A stretch of 64,000 bases of DNA from positions 4,249,501-4,313,500 of the forward strand of contig JBAMJR010000011.1 of NCBI GenBank assembly GCA_038501785.1, given 5' to 3'. Below, one piece after another: positions 56,626 to 64,000 of the stretch (positions are counted from its first letter, which is position 1; each line of letters opens with the position of its first letter). This stretch comes from Myoxocephalus aenaeus (taxonomy: Eukaryota > Chordata > Actinopteri > Perciformes > Cottidae). Below the pieces are notes generated by a model. It ran no database searches. It was given only the letters and a program-made list of their open reading frames with translations, and had not been told where the DNA came from. The position numbers and the translations under genes are program-made.

Positions 56626-57129
56626 TTGGAGGTTAATTCATTCTCGTTAGAGTCAAGGGAAGTGGAAGTCTGAAAGCATAAGGTCACTGCTGCCTGGCAG
56701 GCTTTCTTTGGAGAGGACCGCAGACACAGCAGCGTTTTACACTTTCTAAAGGGTAAAATAATGTTGGTCATTACATCTCTACATCTGTAGTTATTTGTAC
56801 AGAGCTTTCTCTGCTTCCTTTCCAAGAGCTACTCATTCTGCATAGTACAAAATTATGATTTATCCACCTAAGTGATGAAGACAAAATGATTACTTACAAT
56901 TTCTGTGACTTGTGTCTTTTAGTTTTTTTTACCTGTTTAACCAAACTTTATAAAACACTAATAATGTGCTTTGAATTGATTCATACTGAGGGGTCACACG
57001 CTGATTAAAGGGGTAAAAAAAAAAAAAAAAACGGTTTATTTGTTCTGACTCGATTTTTGGGCAATTTTCTTGTGAAATAAAAAGACCTAAATGGATAAAA
57101 CATCACCTGATCCTCATCTAAAAGTCCTT
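56626..57129. other. Intergenic, nothing recognised
   Basis: AT-rich DNA with an A17 run at 57,015-57,031. Confidence 0.4.
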
Positions 57130-57345
57130 TGAATTAAACAAACTGATGGTAACTATAGAGTGCACATTTTGTTCCCCGGCTCAATGGATTCAATTTTTTT
57201 ATGAGATTTGAGTTAGATGTCAAAAATATAGTGGAATAATTCCATTGGTCTTTTGTCGAGGAAACCGTTGAAATGCGAACTTCCGGGTTGGCCTACAAAA
57301 ATATGTCACCCCTGCAGCACTCTATTCATGTCCACACACTAAAGC
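57130..57345. repeat. Family B repeat, partial copy
   Basis: CGAGGAAACCGTTGAAATGC, GAACTTCCGGGTTGGCC and TACAAAAATATGTCACCC, then GCAGCACTC, match the right end of the copy at 4,215-4,740. The left boundary is uncertain. Confidence 0.55.
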
Positions 57346-58550
57346 CTGTATTCAGGAATCACAAGTTGGCATTGCAGCCAACAGGGCAATAACTCACAAT
57401 ACAACTTTGAAACAAATAGCAGAACACCAAAGATACAATGCAGCTCTCCAGCAGCGGGGACATGCTGAAGATGGTGTCACAGGGGGATGGAGTGGCCAGC
57501 AGCGAAGGCCGGGTGCGCCCAGTGTTGATGCTTGGGGACTGGTCTTCTGTCATGACATCAGTTGACCTCATACAAGGACTCGGTGAACGCGGATACAAAG
57601 GATGAAAGAAGCAACAGATGTAAAAAAAAACAAGGCTTTTGGGCATTCTGAGCAAGATTATGTTTGCCCTTCTCCCCGCGCCTTCCTCACTGCACCGTAC
57701 TTCAAATAATCCTGCAGGAGACGGTGGATTGTGTGTTCCTTGTTAACTTTATGGCTACTGCTCCTTAAAAAAGGTCACAAACTTTGGGAGTGTGAGGCAA
57801 TAGTGCAAACCGGGCCGCGAATAACACGGCTGACACGGTCAGGTTTTGAAATTTTCATTACAGGTCATAGGAAAGCAGGAGAACATCAGGCTGAGATGTC
57901 ATGTTTTGATGTCAGCCCCTCAGAGTCAAAGAGCAAGGACTTCTTTATACACAGGAATCTGATGGAGAGGACGGAGACATGCCAATGCCTGCACTGACCA
58001 TGCCTTCAATAGCCCACACTGCAATACAGACACAAGACATTCCTTTATTCCGTTAAGGCCATAGCTGTGATAATAAGCACACCCTGTGTACACAAGCTAA
58101 CAGGCCATAAGGACCACGTTAGTGGTGATGGGAGAATTTTCACCTTGTCATATAAATAAGAGCTCATAGAAAAATGTCTGAATACAAAATACAAAACTGA
58201 CCTTGAGGGACATGGACTCTTTTATTTATTTTGTATTCCATTTTAATTCAATTTTTCCATGACATTTTTATTATTGCGGCTGTACACTGGGTTATTGACC
58301 TAGTCATTATCACTATGAGAATGTTGCTGTCTCTCTCGATATAGCTTCCAGTGCATTCCCACTGTGGTGACAAGTTTGTTTGTTTTTCGGACAATATTTG
58401 GCACAGAGATGGTGCCTAGAGGAGGACCCCTAGTGACTTACCAGAGAGTTAACGTTTTCACTAATCCAGTTATGTATTGTAACACTTACTGGACAGATTA
58501 ATAGTAAATTTAGAACAGACGTTCATGCTCTCATATGATCTATTCTAAAT
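57346..58550. other. Intergenic, nothing recognised
   Basis: Balanced at 57,420-57,990 and AT-rich after. The 98-codon minus frame and 88-codon plus frame show no family resemblance. Confidence 0.4.
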
Positions 58551-58552
58551 AG

Positions 58553-58835
58553 AGTTGTTCTGATGCCGGTATCAGGATTGGAAATGCCTCCGATTCAGCC
58601 TAAAATGCTGGATCTGGTATTTACGCTTCACAGGAACAACCACAACATGTGTCACTCACTACCCGAAGAAGGATATGTTTTCACAGCAATACAAATAGAT
58701 ATTAGAGAAGGAATCATGACTTGTTTAACTTTTTTTTTTTTCAACGCTCTGGTATTGGATCGGTACTCTGTATTGGCTGATATGCAAGTTCAGGCATTGC
58801 TAGGAAAGTGAAAAAATTGTATCGGAACATCTTTA
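58553..58835. repeat. Family C repeat, second copy
   Basis: GTTCTGATGCCGGTATCAGG, GCCTAAAATGCTGGATCTGG, GGTATTGGATCGGTACTCTG and GTATCGGAACATCTTTAA reproduce the family C layout with GATACC/TATCGG-type boxes at both ends. Confidence 0.68.
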
Positions 58836-58839
58836 ATTC

Positions 58840-59215
58840 TCGAGAATTTGGTGATCCACCACCACCATGTCAAAGTGTTTTACGAATCTAGTCAAATATC
58901 CCAACGTGACATTCATGGATCACCTTTCATCTACCGCCATGGTCTGTTCAACAAAGCGTCCAATACTTTGGTTTATGACCAAATACCTACAACACCAGTA
59001 ACATTCCATCACCCTCAGCTGTACAGTGTTTACCTCTTATTGGCAACAGTGTGCATCCTAACAGACTGAACTAAGGTTGTGAACATGGTAAACATATAAC
59101 CTGCTCAACAGTAACATGTTAGCATTGTCATTGTGAGCATGTTAGCATGCTGATGTTAACTTTTAGCCAGAGTAAAACCTCACAGAGCTGCAAGTGTAGC
59201 TTTAGACTTTGAGCC
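58840..59215. repeat. Family A repeat, second copy
   Basis: TTGGTGATCCACCACCACCA, GACATTCATGGATCACC, TTTGGTTTATGACCAAATAC, GTGAACATGGTAAACATA, GTGAGCATGTTAGCATGCTG and CAAGTGTAGCTTTAGACTTT follow the order of the copy at 1,105-1,685. It lies only a few bases after a family C copy. The two were possibly inserted next to each other. Confidence 0.75.
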
Positions 59216-61250
59216 TTATTCATGAATGAGTCTCATGATTACAGGTGACTTTCTTGTATGAAATCTAAAATGAAACAGAGGGCTTTCAATTGTGTTCCTC
59301 CCTCTTGCAAATGCTGTTTATTTTTGTGGATAAGCGAGCACAAGACTGTAATAAATAAAGTGTAATAAACACTTAGATCATGTGGACAATTTGGACAAAA
59401 GTTAAATACATTTTCTAGAGACACTGCAGGGTTGAAAACGACCCAAAATGGACCATGTTCATTGAACTCAGGAAGTTGGGTTTCATCCCTTAATCCAAAT
59501 ATTGGTCCATGTTGACTAGAATGCTAGAATAACTAGAATAATGTGATCTCATAAACGGGTCATTATTATTTTCATGTTTCCTTACAGTAAAATCTATTAA
59601 ATAAAATATGGTTTAAAGGCGCTAAATTGGATATTCAGAGCATTAATGTTCGGACGCTGTTTAAATCTGAATTAATTAATTAAAAAAACTGGATTTGATT
59701 GACTTTTGAAAACATCTCAAGTAATTTAACGGCAATGAATTCTCTGCACCACCCACAAAATGTCGCTGCAGGCGATATAAACCTGTGACCGAACTGTAAT
59801 CTCTTTTGACTTTCATGTGGACAGAACCTTTTGATGTCTTCATGGTGCTTGATGTACATGAATCATAATGTAATGTTGTACGTAACATAAAGGGATGCAC
59901 TGTACATGACATTGGCAGCTTAGGCAAATACAGCTGAAACAAACAGCGAGTATCCTCTGCACATGCAGTATTCCACAGCCATCTCACACATGATGTAGAC
60001 GCATACAGCGTAATCCTGTTTGTTATTTCATTATTCTCCACCGCACAGACTGGTGTCAACAAGAGAGACAAGGTGGTTTTGTCTGTGTTTAACTCTATTT
60101 TTTTATATTAACATTTTTAATTGCTTTCATTCTTTCTCACATAATATCGCTATATATTTCCTATTTAGCGTTCACATATGTGTTATTTATAGCTATGACC
60201 AGGGTAGATGTGGACTTCCCTTGCTTGTTTTTATTTTATGCAATTTATACTACGTTTATCAGATATGGTTAGTAGTTTGGCAAATTAAGATTTTACATAC
60301 AAAACATTTCTTATCTTAATATGATGCTATTCAACCACCCACAAATATGTATATATGCTTATAATATATATATATAAATGTGTTCCATCTTGACCAGCTA
60401 CAACATCAATATGCTGATAACATGCATTAACAATAACCCAACAGTATGAATATATAGTAATATCAGATTCAGAAAGAGAGAGTACTTTTGTGTACAATTT
60501 GCTGATCATACTTATGTACCTTAAATTAGTAAATGTATTCTATTTAATATGGACATCATCATAGTACAAACTTCACTCTGTGTTTAGTATTTACAACACC
60601 TTTCCACAGCTTTATCGTATTGTCATTTAGAATTTAGACTTTTACTTCACATTTTGGTATTAATTAAAGTTTCTGGATAGTTCATCCACCACTGACTATT
60701 CTGTGTTAAGACATCTGTTTTGAATTAAATGACTTTGATTTGATGTGATTGAATCATGGATACTGTCAGAACACAGAATATATGAAAAGGTACTGCATGG
60801 TGTTATTCATATACTCCTTCTAAACATTTGCGGGAAATGTAGAATACATTAACTTTTTTTCTGGATTGAGTGAGATGAATGAAATAACATTTTAGAGGTT
60901 TTGTCAGCTTTAGCATTTTATGTTCACGATGCAGCTTGATGACGACTGGTGGTGTACTGACTTGAAGCGAGCTGCTAATTCTCATCAGAGCAGTGAGATT
61001 TGCTGTCAAGTCCTGTTACAAATATATTTGAAAATACATTTGAAAAAATTTAATTTAAAATACAATTTTCTAATTTGTACAAAATGTGCAAAAATACAGT
61101 TTGGAAAATCTCCACTGATTATTAATATGTTTTCAGAGGAGTCAGTTTGGGTTTGACCAATTACTGTACATTAAGGCTCAAGTCAAGTGTCCCAGTACAC
61201 CATGACAGTGCGTCAGTGAACCAGTAAGCACGACACGAGGACCCGTAAAA
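59216..61250. other. AT-rich intergenic, nothing recognised
   Basis: AT-rich, with a short TA tract near 60,364-60,378. The 131-codon minus frame at 59,676-60,071 has no family resemblance or splice context. Confidence 0.4.
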
Positions 61251-61254
61251 TGTG

Positions 61255-61662
61255 GGCCAGTGGTCAGTGGTCAGCTGTTAACATCAGCAGCAGCATGCTA
61301 ATTGTAAGCTAGCTAGTAGCCAGCATCCCTTATTTGACAAAAGAAAGTAACCAGATAGGATCAAATTGTCTTTTTTATTTATTGTATATTGTAATATGTT
61401 CTCCCAAAATATACTTGTACTTTCATAACTTCATTGACAGTAAAAGGTCAGAAGAAGAAAAAGCTTTCAGTCTTTGAACGAAGGTGATGAATAAGCTGTA
61501 TTTTCTCAACATTGTGTTAATTACTGTCATTTGTAAGCCGGATTTGAGATGGCTGTAAGGCAGATTCTGGATCAGTAAGGTCCTGACTAAATATGAGTAA
61601 TCTCGCTCAGCCAGAGCCAACAGATCATCTAGTTGACATGTTAGCATTAGCATGTTGAGTGG
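61255..61662. repeat. Small GCTAGC/GTTAGC repeat slivers
   Basis: CAGCATGCTAATTGTAAGCT plus AGCTAG near 61,290-61,318 and ACATGTTAGCATTAGCATGT near 61,637-61,656 resemble pieces of family A-type repeats. Confidence 0.35.
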
Positions 61663-62451
61663 AATCAGAGCTGTGGTTTGAAAAACAAGGAAAAAGAAGC
61701 ATCATGGTCTACTGATGTTGATGAAGTTTATGTATTATTACTTCCTTTTTAAAATGTTCCACATTTGATAAGAGTCTAGACTTTGTTCTCAATGGATGCT
61801 TTTCCTAATCAACGCAAAATCTAGACACATTACCCAACATAACATTTTGCACCCCCGGTCTCCTAAGACCGCTGTACACTTGTAAAGGTTAAAGGACGTT
61901 ATCAAGTTATTTGCTCTCCTCCAGCACAATCCACAATTCATTTCAGCCTTTTGCAACCTTCAGTGACGTTCAGCCGCATTTCCCTCACCCCTCTTTTTTT
62001 TCTTTCTCAAAGCAACATGAAACAAACCAGAGAGCAAGCAATTTTATTGTTCAGTGGTATCTTTAATTGTGATGAAAAGGATTATGTAGATTTCTGTAAG
62101 CCTCCTGACAAGACATATTTTAAAGTGAATAGGCCATAGAACAGGAATATGTGTCAGTGGTGGAGGCTTAGTGGAACGTCTTCTCAATAATAGGGTAATC
62201 CTGGAGTCTAGGGATCCCTCATTTACCCTCTCAGCTGAGAGATGATGTGCACTGGTCTCCAATTATAGCCCATGGTCTCTTAAAAGACAAAGGAAAGGAC
62301 TCAGACTGTGTGACTAAATGTCATAAAGATATTGCCTTTATCTTTATTACTTCTTACAGAAAAATATTGAGCAGCATTACAAAGGGGAAAAAAACATTAA
62401 ACTGTACCTTATTCAACAAAAAACAAAGAAACAAACAACATTTCAGTTTAG
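61663..62451. other. Intergenic, nothing recognised
   Basis: AT-rich DNA. No exon, RNA gene or motif cluster. Confidence 0.4.
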
Positions 62452-62494
62452 ATCACATTGGCAGACGCCTTTTGTTCAAAGTAACTTAGAATAA
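62452..62494. repeat. SINE-like tail, diverged
   Basis: ATCACATTGGCAGACGCCTT and TTGTTCAAAGTAACTTAGAA match the tail at 4,016-4,074 (GCTGACGCTTTTATCCAAAG plus CGAC) with several substitutions. Confidence 0.65.
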
Positions 62495-63424
62495 GTGGTG
62501 TGTCTGTTCTGGGCTACTGTAGAAACAAGCTCCTTTTTTGATATATACTACATTTTAAGGTAACGAAAACACAATGATTCTTATTTTCAGGTGATTACAC
62601 ACTAAGGAGAACGTACCTATTGATATGATATTACATTTCCCCTAAATGCTGCATACTGTTCCTTCAATGTTTGTCTTTAACTGTAATGTCTTCTTTTTGA
62701 ACTAATGAACGATTATAAACTTAACAGCGTGATGCATCTTGGGTCCAACGCCACCAGTCTGACACCTCTATCAGCGGTCACAACGTCCCACACTGACGCT
62801 CTAACTGCGTATCAAACTGATAATCACAGAGCCTGACAACGTTGGCACTGTTCATTAAACAGCCATAAACATGCAGACCTGAAAAAAGATGTTTCTTTCT
62901 CACAGCTTCCTGTTCAAAACGTATCCACAAACCTATTAAAATACACAACTCTGACCAGGTCGCTAAATGTGCACCGTTAGCTTACGCGGAGGGTTTTCCT
63001 CTGGAGATAATGAGCGGTAAATGTCTCCAAATGACAAAAACACGCCTTCAAAGTCAGGGCAACGACACTTTTAGACGCTATTGCAGCCATGTGCCTCACA
63101 AAATGGCCCTTCCTTGGTTTTTCTTTGGGGACAAATTAATTATCTGTGACTTAAAAAATATATATATTTAGCAGATATACACAAATTCAACAAGACTGAT
63201 TTCTGGTGATATTGGTAGCTCCTCTGAGAAAAAATAAAAGAATGACAACATACTACAAACCGTTGAAAGCTGTTTATCTATCGCTTGAAATGCGCCTAAT
63301 TTTATAGTTCTTGATTTCACCCAAACACAAATGAATAGCATGAAGTATAGGTGAAGTGAGGACTGACTTCCCGATGTCTGCGGCTTCAGTCTACTGACTG
63401 GGCTGAAAACAAAAGAGTGGGATA
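62495..63424. other. Intergenic, nothing recognised
   Basis: Mixed single-copy-looking DNA. The 100-codon minus frame at 63,168-63,470 has no family resemblance. Confidence 0.4.
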
Positions 63425-63850
63425 AATAAAGACCGGAAAGTGCTGTGTGATTTGTGTGGAGGATAAACAAAGACTAATTGCTGCTGGAGGTCAGCATCCC
63501 GAATGCAGATTCAAAGCAGCGGGTGTTGCCGTAGAATTATAGCGGGTCACAGTTATTTAATAACCTGAATGGGCAATTTCGCAGTGAATCCGCAGAGAAA
63601 GGGGACAAGAAAAGTTGTGAAGAATTGATGATGGACTCTTTTGAGTGTGAGCGAGATAAAATTGACCATGAAATCTGGAGCTTGGAATTAAATTGGTTGG
63701 AAGAAGAAGGGGGTGGAAGGTGTGAGACACAAGTGCCTTTGTGAAAATGCCAAGGTTAATTTGCACATCAGTTAAATGCATAATTGTAGAGGAGCTCTGT
63801 TTGGACAAAAGAAGCCCTAATAGGGAGGAATCTAGTAAATAGCTGAGAGG
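63425..63850. promoter_or_regulatory. Candidate conserved non-coding block
   Basis: GATAAACAAAGACTAATTGC (Fox/Sox-like plus homeodomain core) near 63,462, AGTTATTTAATAACCTG near 63,551 and GAATTAAATTGGTTGG near 63,685 lie in a repeat-free block near the window's right edge. Confidence 0.27.
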
Positions 63851-64000
63851 GTTAAAGTGATTTGTGTTCAGTTTGGCATTTCTCTCTCAGGGCCTGTGGG
63901 TTTACGCAGCTCTTCCTCCTATGGTTTCATCTGGAGCTTTGAAGGACCATCTATTTTGCAAGAAATCCTTTTTTTCCCGCTTTTTTTTCCCACTTCATTG

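Overview
The window reads as about 64 kb of non-coding nuclear DNA from a spiny-rayed (percomorph) teleost fish. I found no protein-coding exon, rRNA or tRNA that I would defend. Three things point to the organism. There are many long (GT)n, (TA)n and (GA)n microsatellites. Several degraded interspersed repeats match consensus sequences I remember from percomorph genomes, such as GTTAGC/GCTAGC-rich elements and a SINE-like tail with the core GCTTTTATCCAAAG. Between them lie moderately GC-rich, repeat-free blocks dense in homeodomain, POU, Sox and E-box-like motifs. Family assignments rest on memory and on matches between copies inside the window, not on a database search.

Layout: bases 1-9,300 are repeat-rich. 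They hold a (TA)27 tract, a SINE-like copy, a long degenerate GCTAGC-type repeat, a second old repeat at 4.2-4.7 kb, and two further families at 8.5-9.3 kb. Between these sits a striking cluster at 7.49-7.67 kb made of (GAA)n, G-runs, (GT)28 and more G-runs. Bases 9,400-48,500 contain few interspersed repeats (mainly at 22, 26.4, 29.2, 32-33 and 36.8 kb). They contain most of the candidate conserved non-coding blocks, several near-perfect hairpins and all but a few of the long microsatellites. Bases 49,400-59,200 are repeat-rich again, with at least eight recognisable repeat copies, including one compact element with terminal inverted repeats and one large foldback element. Bases 59,200-64,000 are AT-rich and largely featureless, apart from a SINE-like tail and one candidate conserved block near the right end.

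The best reading is an intergenic gene desert or a very large intron beside a developmental regulator, with the repeat-poor centre as the probable regulatory core. The neighbouring gene cannot be named from this sequence. The regulatory-block calls are inferences from composition, absence of repeats and motif content, and their edges are approximate; cross-species alignment would be the decisive test. I see no convincing new biological system. The most unusual items are the non-B DNA cluster at 7.5 kb, the E-box palindrome at 48.2 kb, the hairpins at 21.5 and 56.6 kb, the POU-Sox composite site at 23.3 kb and the 30-bp-phased Sox-like repeat at 28.3 kb.
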